Made by a program: the position numbers and the translations under genes. From assembly GCA_934121885.1 (NCBI GenBank), contig CAKOVH010000002.1, positions 1-64,000 on the forward strand: a stretch of DNA of 64,000 bases, given 5' to 3'. The notes below the pieces were generated by a model. The model searched no databases. It saw only the letters and a list, made by a program, of their open reading frames with translations, and was not told the DNA's origin. This stretch comes from an uncultured Clostridia bacterium. GTDB lineage: Bacteria; Bacillota; Clostridia; TANB77; CAG-508. This document shows, piece after piece, positions 55,975-64,000 of this stretch; positions within the stretch are counted from its first letter, which is position 1; every line of letters begins with the position of its first letter.

Positions 55975-56904
55975 ATGGCCCAAAATATTTATGTTATTGA
56001 TAATGAGAGCGAATTAAAAGACATATTATCAAAAATGTTTAAAGGCGATAAAGATTTTAAGTTTAAAAAAGTTGATACAAAAAACGTAGATGAAGCCTTA
56101 AAAAACATTCCATCTTTGTTTATTATAAATGAAGATACAATAGATGTTAATATATTAGAGATTTGTAAAAAAATTAGATCAAATGAGGATAATAGTATAA
56201 CACCAATTATAGTTATATCTTCAAATAAAGAAAAAGAGCACAGAATAGAAATATTAAAAGAATGTGTGGAACATTATATTAAAGTTCCAATAGACCAAGA
56301 GTATTTATATTATACAGTTAAAAACTTAATTCGTTTATTATACATAAATAGAAGAGTAAGCCCTCTAACAGGACTTCCTGGAAATGTACAAATTCAAGCA
56401 GAGATGAAGAAAAGACTTTTAAATAAAGAAGAATTTGCAATGTTGTACTTAGACTTAGATAATTTTAAAGCATATAATGATGTATATGGATTTTTAAACG
56501 GAGATGAAATTATTAAATTTACAGCTAAAACCATTGTAAGAAATATTGATATGTTTACTGATGGAGAAGGATTTGTAGGACATATTGGTGGAGATGATTT
56601 TGTAGCTATAGTTTCGTTAGATAGAGATTATGAACGAATTTGCCAAAATATTATTGCAGAATTTGAACAAGATGTTGGAAAATTCTTTAATGAAGAAGAT
56701 GTAGAAAAGGGATATCTAGAGGTTCCAAATAGAAAAGGTATTGTTGAGGAATTTCCTTTAACTTCGATTTCAATTGGTGTAGTTGTAGCAGATAAAGGAA
56801 GATTCCACAATGTGCTAGAAATTGGAGAGGTTGGAGCACAAGTTAAACATTTAGCTAAAACAACTATGGGAAGTGCTTATTCAATAGATAGAAGAAAAAA
56901 ATAA
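55975..56904 (+). CDS. Receiver-like domain plus GGDEF-family domain (GGDDF)
   Basis: 309 residues. Residues 1-115 look like a degenerate response-regulator receiver. Residues about 130-305 are a GGDEF fold: SPLTGLPGN, MLYLDLDNFKAYND, HIGGDDFVAI, then LTSISIGV. The active-site loop is GGDDF instead of GGDEF, a conservative change found in some active cyclases. It may make or sense c-di-GMP (or another cyclic nucleotide). AAGGGGG precedes the ATG, 2 nt after the previous stop. Confidence 0.82.
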   Translation: MAQNIYVIDNESELKDILSKMFKGDKDFKFKKVDTKNVDEALKNIPSLFIINEDTIDVNILEICKKIRSNEDNSITPIIVISSNKEKEHRIEILKECVEHYIKVPIDQEYLYYTVKNLIRLLYINRRVSPLTGLPGNVQIQAEMKKRLLNKEEFAMLYLDLDNFKAYNDVYGFLNGDEIIKFTAKTIVRNIDMFTDGEGFVGHIGGDDFVAIVSLDRDYERICQNIIAEFEQDVGKFFNEEDVEKGYLEVPNRKGIVEEFPLTSISIGVVVADKGRFHNVLEIGEVGAQVKHLAKTTMGSAYSIDRRKK

Positions 56905-56918
56905 GATTAGTGTATACG

Positions 56919-56959
56919 AAAAAAAGATTGAATTTATATTTGTAAATTCAATCTTTTTT
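56919..56959. terminator. Bidirectional terminator
   Basis: AAAAAGATTGAATTTA pairs with TAAATTCAATCTTTTT; T-runs lie on both strands between the convergent cyclase and ligase genes. Confidence 0.88.
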
Positions 56960-56967
56960 GTCGTTTA

Positions 56968-58680
56968 TTATTTAATCTTTTTTATTTCCTCAAAACGTTT
57001 TACTTTTTGTGTTGTTGTTTTTATCATTGGTTCATCTGTTATAATTAAGTTTTTAATATGTTTATAGTTTGTAAGATTAGAATTTATATTTTTAACATCT
57101 TTCCAAATAATATCTCTTAGTTCTTGCTCAGAAATATTTGGGTATTTTTGATTAATATAATCTTTATTATAAACAATTTTAACAGATACAACTAAATCAT
57201 CATCTTTAGGCATTCCAAAAACCATTGATTCTGAAACATATGGTAAATTATTTATTAATAATTCAATTTCTTCAGGATAAATATTTTTTCCGTTTTTTAG
57301 CACTATAACATTTTTCTGTCTACCTGTAATAAAAATATATCCATCTTTATCAATAAAGCCAAGGTCACCTGTGTGAAACCAGCTATTCTTTATAACAGCA
57401 TTTGTTTCTTCAGGCATTTCATAATATCCTAGCATAAGAGATGGGCTTTTTGCTATTATTTCGCCAATACCATCCTCATTTGGGTTGTTAATCTTAATTT
57501 CCATTTCCGGAAGTGGAAGACCAACAGAACCATATCTAATTGATTTTTCATTTTCAGCTGCAAGAACTGGCGAAGTTTCTGTTAAACCATAACCTTGAAT
57601 TGTTAAAATACCAAAGTCATTAAAGCCTTTTGCAACTTTCTTATCAATTGCAGATGCTCCACTTATAACAAAGCGAAGCTCTCCACCAAGATTATCCAAA
57701 ATTTGTTTAAATATTTTTCTTCTAATATCAATTTTAAATTTTAGTAAAAAGTTGCTAATAATTTTTGCAAATTTTATTATTTTTGTTTTCTTTTGTTTTT
57801 CAATTTGTGTATTTATTTTTTTGTACATAGCTTCTAATAAAAGTGGTACACATACAAATACAGTTACATGGTACTCTTTTAAGTTTTCTTGAATATGTCT
57901 TAATCCATCACAAAATACATTTGTTGCACCATGGGATAAAAATAAAAGTAGACCAGTTGAACCAAATGTATGATGAAATGGTAAGAACGCCATATTTACA
58001 TCTGTGCTTAATATTTTTTCACACATATCCATATTATATATATTTGATGCAATGTTGTAGTTTGAAAGCATTACTGCCTTTGACATTGAGGTTGTACCTG
58101 ATGTAAATATAATTGTAGCAAGTTCATTTGGTACAATTATATGATTTTCGTATCTTGTATCTCCACTTAAAACTAAAGCTTTACCATTTTTAATTAAAGT
58201 AGAAATTGTTTTAAATTCTGCAGATAAACTATCATCCATACAAATACATTCTTTCAGCAAATCATTTTCAGCAGAAACCTCCTTAATTGTTTGTGCATAA
58301 TCTTTATCAAAAATAATAGCTTCAGCTTTACTTCTTTGTAGCAAAGATTTTATTTCTTCAGGGGGAAGACCTTTATCTAAAGGAACAGCAATTCCTACTC
58401 CATTTAAAATTGAAAAATAAGATAATGCCCATTCATATTTGTTTTTTCCTATAATTGCTATACGTTTGCTTTCTAAACCTAAATTAATTAAAGATGTTCC
58501 TAAGTATTTTAAATCATCTCCAAATTCCTTATAGGATACTTTAGTGTATGATATATCTTTATCTTTTTTGTTTTTTACAATAAAGGCTATATTATTAGGA
58601 TAATCATTAATTCCTCTATTAATATAGTCGCGTATTGTATTTAATTTATTTGCTTCATATAATTTTCTAGTTGGTTTCAT
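56968..58680 (-). CDS. Long-chain acyl-CoA synthetase / AMP-forming ligase
   Basis: 570 residues. Adenylation motifs: TIIFTSGTTSMSKAVMLSN, FVISGASAID, IQGYGLTETSP, SWFHTGDLGFID and ITGRQKNVIVLKNGKNIYPEE. It activates fatty or other carboxylic acids with ATP and CoA (or loads a carrier). GGAGGG precedes the ATG. Monocistronic, divergent from cwlD. Confidence 0.88.
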   Translation of the reverse strand: MKPTRKLYEANKLNTIRDYINRGINDYPNNIAFIVKNKKDKDISYTKVSYKEFGDDLKYLGTSLINLGLESKRIAIIGKNKYEWALSYFSILNGVGIAVPLDKGLPPEEIKSLLQRSKAEAIIFDKDYAQTIKEVSAENDLLKECICMDDSLSAEFKTISTLIKNGKALVLSGDTRYENHIIVPNELATIIFTSGTTSMSKAVMLSNYNIASNIYNMDMCEKILSTDVNMAFLPFHHTFGSTGLLLFLSHGATNVFCDGLRHIQENLKEYHVTVFVCVPLLLEAMYKKINTQIEKQKKTKIIKFAKIISNFLLKFKIDIRRKIFKQILDNLGGELRFVISGASAIDKKVAKGFNDFGILTIQGYGLTETSPVLAAENEKSIRYGSVGLPLPEMEIKINNPNEDGIGEIIAKSPSLMLGYYEMPEETNAVIKNSWFHTGDLGFIDKDGYIFITGRQKNVIVLKNGKNIYPEEIELLINNLPYVSESMVFGMPKDDDLVVSVKIVYNKDYINQKYPNISEQELRDIIWKDVKNINSNLTNYKHIKNLIITDEPMIKTTTQKVKRFEEIKKIK

Positions 58681-58835
58681 TTACCCTCCACAATGTTTAA
58701 ATTTTATATTTTCAAGTTTATCATAAAAATTATGAGGTATCAATTTAACTGAACGTACGGTCAAAAATAAAGTATAGTTCTAAAAAATAAAAAACTCTCA
58801 TAATATAATACAAATTATTGTTGGGGAGTTTTTTT

Positions 58836-59551
58836 ATGATTATAGTTAATAAAAAAAGATTAGTTGCAATTTTCAGTATGGTATTTGTATCACTATTAGC
58901 ATTTACTTTTAATGTTGCCCAAAAGGAAGAAACAGTTTCTACTGTGGCACTTCCAGTAAGCAATAAAGTAATTGTATTAGATGCACGGACATGGAATTCC
59001 AGATGAAGGAGCACAAAGTAGAAACCGGAACAACTGAGGCACAAACAAATTTAAAAATTACATTAAAAGTACAAAGTTTGCTAGAGCAAAGTGGTGCAAC
59101 AGTTATTTTAACTAGAAGTGATGATAATGCAATTTACGATTTAGATAGTACAACTTTAAAACAGAAAAAAATATCAGATATTCATAATAGAGTAAAAATT
59201 GGAAATGAATCAAGTGCAGATATATTTGTTTCAATTCATTTAAACAAAATACCACAAGAGCAGTATTATGGTTGGCAAACTTTTTATAAACCTTCTGATG
59301 AAAAAAGTATAAAACTTGCAAAAAGTTTGCAAAATAATATAAATGATGCAATACAAAAGGAAAATAAACGTGTTCCAATGAAATTAGATACAGTATATAT
59401 TATGAAACATGTAGAAATACCAATAAGTATTGTTGAATGTGGATTTTTATCAAATGTTGAAGAAGAAAAATTATTATTACAAGATGAATATCAAAATAAA
59501 CTTGCATGGGGAATATATAATGGAATAATTGATTATTTTTATGAAAATTAA
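58836..59551 (+). CDS. cwlD: N-acetylmuramoyl-L-alanine amidase CwlD, needs two +1 shifts at CGG
   Basis: From ATG 58836 (GGGGAG upstream). Frame 1 gives 50 residues: a signal-anchor helix and SNKVIVLDA, then CGG at 58986. Skipping C gives the middle frame GHGIPDEGAQSRN (13 residues, with the first zinc ligand His), then CGG at 59026. Skipping C again gives GTTEAQTNLKITLKV (zinc-ligand Glu), RSDDNAIYD, DIFVSIHLNKIP and SIVECGFLSN to a TAA at 59551. Total 237 residues, a normal Amidase_3/CwlD. CwlD acts in spore cortex muramic-delta-lactam formation. Neither shift alone yields a working enzyme. Confidence 0.92.
58986..58989 (+). other. CGGA +1 recoding site 1 in cwlD
   Basis: Zero frame GCA CGG ACA; the conserved frame needs GCA (C) GGA CAT for the motif LDAGHG. 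Confidence 0.82.
59026..59029 (+). other. CGGA +1 recoding site 2 in cwlD
   Basis: After the first shift the frame reads AAC CGG AAC; the conserved frame needs AAC (C) GGA ACA, leading into TEAQTNL. Confidence 0.82.
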
Positions 59552-59637
59552 ATAAGTAAAGAATAACAAAGCGTATATAATTTCACTTTCTTGGGGAAAA
59601 TAGGTAAAAACTATTTTTACAAGGGAGTGGAATTTTT

Positions 59638-62600
59638 TTGAGAAATGATAGAGTATTAAATATATCAGGAGCAGTACTTGAGGAGTACCAATTAGAAAAT
59701 TTTTTAGAAAAACTTGCGTCAGATCATGTATTAACTAAAAATTCAGATAAAACAACATATCCAATTCCTAGATTAAAAGAAAACTTTGAATTTATAACAG
59801 ATGTTTATGAATTATTAAATGAGCATATTAAACTCAAAATTCCAATTAATCCAGCAGGAGAATGGATTTTAGACAATTATTATACAATTGAAGAAACTGT
59901 AAAGGCTATAGAAAAAGAACTTACAATAAAAAAGTATACGGAATTTTCAGGAATTTCGGGTGGAAGATATAATGGTTTTGCAAGAAGCTATGTTTTAGCT
60001 TCTGAAATTGTTGCATATACAGATAGTAAGCTAACATCTGCTAGTTTGGAAAATTTACTTAGAGCATATCAACGAAAAAAAACACTTAGTATGGACGAAA
60101 TATGGAATATAGGTATGTTTTTACAAATAGCAATTATTGAAAATATTCGTAGAATTTGTGAAAAAATATATATTTGTCAAATTCAAAAATATAAAGTAGA
60201 AAGCATAATAGAAAGATTAGTTGAAAATAAAAATAAAGATGAATTACAATTTAAAAATTTAGTAGTATACAAAGAAAAAGTAGTAGCACAGGCTGATATG
60301 AAATATCCTTTTATTGAATATATGTCATATAAATTAAAAAGGTATGGTAAAAAGGCATATCCTTTTTTAAACATTTTAGAAGAACAAGTAAATAAAATGG
60401 GAACAAATATATCAGAAGTAATTCAAAAAGAACATTTTGATATTGCTACAAGTAAGGTATCAATTGGAAATTCGATAACAAGCCTAAAAACATTGCAAAG
60501 GATAAATTTTATTGATATTTTTGAAAAAATAAATGAAGTAGATGAGATATTAAAAAAAGATCCTGCCAATGTTTTTGACAAAATGGATTATAAAACAAAA
60601 ATATATTATAGAAATAAAATAAAAGAGTTATCTAAAAAAACAAAAATATCAGAAATATATATTGCTAATAAATGCTTAGAGCTGGCACAAAAAGGTACAG
60701 ATAAAAGAAAATCACATATAGGATATTATCTTATAGATGATGGATATGGTGAACTTTTTGAACTTCTTACAGGTAAAACAATAAACAAAATATCAAAAAA
60801 TGAAAAGATGAAATTATATATTTTGATAAAAGTATGTATTTCAGTTTTTATTACAATTTTGTCTAGCATATGGATATACTATCAAACAAAAAATATAGCT
60901 ATTTCAGTGATTTCGGCTATTATTTTATATGTGCCTATAGAAATAATAATAGTTCAAATTATGCAATATATTTTAGGAAAAATAGTAAAACCTGGTTTAA
61001 TTCCTAAATTAGATTTTCAAGAAGGAATACCAGATGAATATACAAGTTTTGTAGTAATTCCTACAATTTTAAAAAGTAAAGAAAAAGTTAGAGAACTTAT
61101 GAAAAAGCTAGAGGTATATTATTTAGCAAATGAAAGCGAAAATATATACTTTGCACTTTTAGGTGATTGTACATCAAGCAGTAGAGAAAACGAGAGCTTT
61201 GATAATGAAGTGCAAGAAGAAGGTATAAGATGTGCTAATGAATTAAATGCAAAATATCCAAAAGAAGGTTTTAAAAGATTTCAGTTTGTTTATAGAAAAA
61301 GAGTATGGAATGATGGAGAAAGTTCATTTTTAGGTTGGGAAAGAAAAAGAGGATTATTAAATCAATTTAATGAATACATTTTATCCAAAATAGAAAATCC
61401 TTTTAGATTTAGTACTATTGAGCTTGAAAAAGAAAAAAATACTAAAGTGCCTAATATAAAATATATTATAACATTAGATTCTGACACAGAGCTTGTTCTA
61501 AATACGGGAATAGAACTTATAGGAGCTATGGCTCATATTTTAAATGAACCGATCTTAAATGAAAATAAAACTTGTGTAGTAAATGGTCATGGCATTATAC
61601 AACCACGAGTAGGAATAAATTTAGATGCATATAGAAAAACAATATTTACGAAAATCTATGCAGGTTCTGCTGGAACAGATTCTTATACAAATGCTATATC
61701 TGATATTTATCAAGATAATTTTGGAGAAGGAATTTTTACAGGAAAAGGTATATACGATTTAAAAGTATTTTCAAAAGTTTTAACAAATCAAATACCAGAA
61801 AATACGGTACTTAGCCATGATTTGTTAGAAGGATGTTATCTAAGATGTGGTTTAGCAACAGATATTATGCTTATGGATGGATATCCAACTTCATATCAAA
61901 GTTTTAAAACAAGACTTCATAGATGGACAAGAGGAGATTTTCAAATCATAAGATGGCTCAAAGGGAAAATAAAAAACAATAAAGGTATAGTAGAAAAAAA
62001 TCCTCTAAATACTATTTCAAAATATAAAATATTAGATAATCTTGTAAGAAGTATATTTTATCCAATTGCATTGTTAGGATTTATTTATTTTACCTTAATA
62101 GATATTTTTCTAAAAAGTAAAGTATGGCTACCAATTACAATTCTTTTTATAGCTTTACTTGCACCAATGATAATAGAACTTGTAAACAAAATAATATATA
62201 GAAAAGATGGAGAATCTGCTCAAAAGACATTTCAAAAGCAAATAAAGGGAGTAAAGGGAAGTATTATTAGAGGAATACTTGAAATTGCATGCCTTCCAGA
62301 TAAAGCATATATGTATTTAGATAGTATAATAAGAACAATATACAGAATGTGTTTTAGTAAAAGACATTTGCTTGAATGGACAACAGCAGAAGATGCAGAA
62401 AAGAAGGCAAAAAATACTATAATCTCATATTATCAAAATATGCTTCCAAATGTAATATTAGGAATATTAGGTTTCCTAGTTTTAGGATTTTATAACCAAG
62501 GATTAATTACTATTTTTCTATTTTTAATTTCAGCTTTATGGATTATTACACCTGCTATAATGTTCTATATAAGTAAGAAAGAGGAAAAGAAAGAGCCTAT

Positions 62601-64000
62601 TAAACAAATAACAAAGGATGAAACTGAATATATTTTACAAGTTGGAAAAAAGACATGGCAGTTTTTTAAGGATAATTTAATAGAAAAAGGAAATTATTTG
62701 CCACCAGATAATTATCAAGAAGATAGAATTCCAAAGGTAGTATATAGAACAAGTCCAACAAATATTGGACTTGGACTGCTTGCTGTAATATCAAGTTATG
62801 ATTTAAAATACGAAAATTTACAAGATACCTTAAATTTACTTGAAAAAATGTTAGAAACCATTTCAAAACTTGATAAATGGAATGGACATTTATATAACTG
62901 GTATAATATTGAGAACCTTAAACCTCTTGTACCAAAATATGTATCAACAGTAGATAGTGGAAATTTTGTAGGGTATTTATACACATTAAAGCAATTTTTA
63001 AAAGAAATAAAAGTGGATAATGTGGAAAAAGGTACACAAAAAGAAGATGAAATTGTAGATAAAATTAAAATGATGATTGATACAATTAATAATTTAATAG
63101 AAAATACTGATTTTAGTAAATTATACAGTAAAGAAAACAAAATATTTTCTATAGGATACAATGTTGAGGAAAATGCGTTAACAGATTCATATTATGATTT
63201 ATTGGCATCTGAAGCAAGGCAGGCAAGTATAGTTGCAATAGCAAAAAAAGATGTATCTGAAAAGCACTGGGCAAAACTTGCAAGAACATTAACAACTTTA
63301 AATAAATATAAGGGGTTAGTGTCTTGGTCAGGAACAGCTTTTGAATATTTAATGCCATCTGTTAATATTCCACAAGAAGAGGGAAGTTTGCTTGATGAAT
63401 CAATAAAGTTTGCAATAATGAGTCAAATGGAATATGCAAAACTTTTAAAAATTCCATGGGGAATATCAGAAGCGGCATTTAGTTTAAGAGACCTAAACAA
63501 TAACTACCAATACAGAGCATTTGGAATTCCATGGCTTGGAATAAAAAGAGGATTGGCAGATGATATAGTGGTATCTTCATATGGAGGAATTTTAGCAATT
63601 AATATTGTGCCAAAAGAAGTTATACAAAACCTAAAAGAATTAGAAAAGTATGGAATGTACCAAAAATATGGTTTTTATGAATCTATTGATTATACACCAA
63701 ATAGAATGAAAAAGGGCAAGCAATACGAGGTTATAAAAACATATATGGCACATCACCAAGGGCTTATATTGTTATCCATAAATAATTTAATAAATAATCA
63801 GGTATTACAAAAAAGATTTATGGAAAATCCTGAAGTAAAAGCAGTTAGTATTTTGCTACAAGAGAGAATGCCTGAAAATGTTATTATTACAAAGGAGAAA
63901 AAAGAAAAAGTTGAAAAAATTAAAAATGTAGATTATGAAGCGTATTGTGTAAGAGAATACAACAAAGTAGATTCAAAACTAAAACCAATAAATGTAATAG
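59638..64000 (+). CDS. Cyclic beta-glucan synthase-like (NdvB-type) giant protein, 3' end outside the window
   Basis: TTG start at 59638, with AAGGGAG 10 nt upstream. Open for 1454 codons to the right edge without a stop. The N-terminal helical region is followed by membrane helices around 400-450, then a GT84-like glycosyltransferase part (YIITLDSDTELV, LSHDLLEG and TRLHRWTRGDFQIIRW). More helices follow around 795-850 and 940-980, and the start of the GH94/GH36-type part (GLGLLAVISSYDL, STVDSGNFVGYL). Such enzymes make cyclic or linear beta-1,2-glucan. It has no in-frame CGG, so it is a long internal control for the recoding pattern. Confidence 0.85.
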   Translation, partial: MRNDRVLNISGAVLEEYQLENFLEKLASDHVLTKNSDKTTYPIPRLKENFEFITDVYELLNEHIKLKIPINPAGEWILDNYYTIEETVKAIEKELTIKKYTEFSGISGGRYNGFARSYVLASEIVAYTDSKLTSASLENLLRAYQRKKTLSMDEIWNIGMFLQIAIIENIRRICEKIYICQIQKYKVESIIERLVENKNKDELQFKNLVVYKEKVVAQADMKYPFIEYMSYKLKRYGKKAYPFLNILEEQVNKMGTNISEVIQKEHFDIATSKVSIGNSITSLKTLQRINFIDIFEKINEVDEILKKDPANVFDKMDYKTKIYYRNKIKELSKKTKISEIYIANKCLELAQKGTDKRKSHIGYYLIDDGYGELFELLTGKTINKISKNEKMKLYILIKVCISVFITILSSIWIYYQTKNIAISVISAIILYVPIEIIIVQIMQYILGKIVKPGLIPKLDFQEGIPDEYTSFVVIPTILKSKEKVRELMKKLEVYYLANESENIYFALLGDCTSSSRENESFDNEVQEEGIRCANELNAKYPKEGFKRFQFVYRKRVWNDGESSFLGWERKRGLLNQFNEYILSKIENPFRFSTIELEKEKNTKVPNIKYIITLDSDTELVLNTGIELIGAMAHILNEPILNENKTCVVNGHGIIQPRVGINLDAYRKTIFTKIYAGSAGTDSYTNAISDIYQDNFGEGIFTGKGIYDLKVFSKVLTNQIPENTVLSHDLLEGCYLRCGLATDIMLMDGYPTSYQSFKTRLHRWTRGDFQIIRWLKGKIKNNKGIVEKNPLNTISKYKILDNLVRSIFYPIALLGFIYFTLIDIFLKSKVWLPITILFIALLAPMIIELVNKIIYRKDGESAQKTFQKQIKGVKGSIIRGILEIACLPDKAYMYLDSIIRTIYRMCFSKRHLLEWTTAEDAEKKAKNTIISYYQNMLPNVILGILGFLVLGFYNQGLITIFLFLISALWIITPAIMFYISKKEEKKEPIKQITKDETEYILQVGKKTWQFFKDNLIEKGNYLPPDNYQEDRIPKVVYRTSPTNIGLGLLAVISSYDLKYENLQDTLNLLEKMLETISKLDKWNGHLYNWYNIENLKPLVPKYVSTVDSGNFVGYLYTLKQFLKEIKVDNVEKGTQKEDEIVDKIKMMIDTINNLIENTDFSKLYSKENKIFSIGYNVEENALTDSYYDLLASEARQASIVAIAKKDVSEKHWAKLARTLTTLNKYKGLVSWSGTAFEYLMPSVNIPQEEGSLLDESIKFAIMSQMEYAKLLKIPWGISEAAFSLRDLNNNYQYRAFGIPWLGIKRGLADDIVVSSYGGILAINIVPKEVIQNLKELEKYGMYQKYGFYESIDYTPNRMKKGKQYEVIKTYMAHHQGLILLSINNLINNQVLQKRFMENPEVKAVSILLQERMPENVIITKEKKEKVEKIKNVDYEAYCVREYNKVDSKLKPINVI

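Noticed and set aside
21258..59551. comM, cysK, nrdD and cwlD as ordinary pseudogenes
   Set aside because: All breaks are the same type (extra C before GGA), the rest of each gene is intact, and several are core functions. Random decay would give varied lesions. A sequence-specific read or assembly error remains possible and is stated as the main alternative.
62666..63358. Minus-strand ORFs inside the glucan synthase gene
   Set aside because: Shadow frames of a strongly coding plus-strand gene.
1..64000. CRISPR arrays, insertion sequences, rRNA genes
   Set aside because: No regularly spaced repeat-spacer pattern, transposase reading frame or rRNA-like sequence was seen on either strand.

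Overview
ORGANISM. The window is AT-rich throughout (arginine is almost always AGA, glycine mostly GGA). It carries strong AGGAGG-type ribosome binding sites and Gram-positive signals: LPXTG-type anchors, class III anaerobic NrdD, a CwlD-type amidase, a Spo0E-like protein and three Spo0A-box-like sites. This points to an anaerobic, possibly spore-forming, probably uncultured clostridial Firmicute. LAYOUT. (1) 1-12.5 kb is the end of an integrated element: a truncated DUF6076 gene, an excisionase-type HTH, a phage-type replisome organizer with a DnaC-like ATPase, a cluster of five hairpins, then a defence block. The defence block holds a C5-methyltransferase, a controller protein, a duplicated-domain restriction enzyme, a PUA/EVE-type nuclease, and an operon with a PrrC/RloC-like ATPase, a GNAT protein and a HEPN-like protein. 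A fragment matching the anticodon-to-variable region of tRNA-Met at 12507-12527 may be the attachment-site remnant. (2) 12.8-34 kb is core chromosome: an LPXTG papain-like protease, a TIGR01212 radical SAM gene with an in-frame TGA, an HD hydrolase, SprT-like, TSCPD, dgt, a comM-dprA-yraN operon, a UDPGP pyrophosphorylase with a phosphoesterase, cysK, a GH25-LysM lysozyme, nrdD, rpsU, a YmfF/YmfH-like M16 pair and a Spo0E-like gene. A small GC-richer foreign gene sits at 34.06-34.41 kb. (3) 34.7-48.5 kb is a type IV secretion gene cluster: three VirB2-like pilins, PrgI/VirB3, a TraC-N-like protein, VirB4, VirB6/TrbL, two NTF2/VirB8-like proteins and a GH73-CHAP hydrolase. No relaxase, coupling protein or integrase is visible. 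(4) 48.5-64 kb holds dacA, tRNA-Cys and tRNA-Gly, a thioester-domain adhesin, membrane proteins, a GGDDF-type cyclase-like protein, an acyl-CoA ligase, cwlD and the first 1454 codons of a cyclic-glucan-synthase-like giant. MAIN DISCOVERY. Four otherwise intact, conserved genes (comM, cysK, nrdD, cwlD) are each broken by the same lesion: one extra C immediately before a conserved GGA glycine codon. This creates an in-frame CGG codon that must be passed by a +1 frameshift (CGGA read as glycine). cwlD needs two such shifts 40 nt apart. Reading every CDS by eye, I found no in-frame CGG used as a normal sense codon except one in the GC-richer foreign gene at 34060-34407. The simplest biological reading is that CGG is unassigned or starved in this lineage and works as a general +1 recoding signal, by a four-base codon or Ty3-like out-of-frame A-site decoding. 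The main alternative is a sequence-specific sequencing or assembly artefact.
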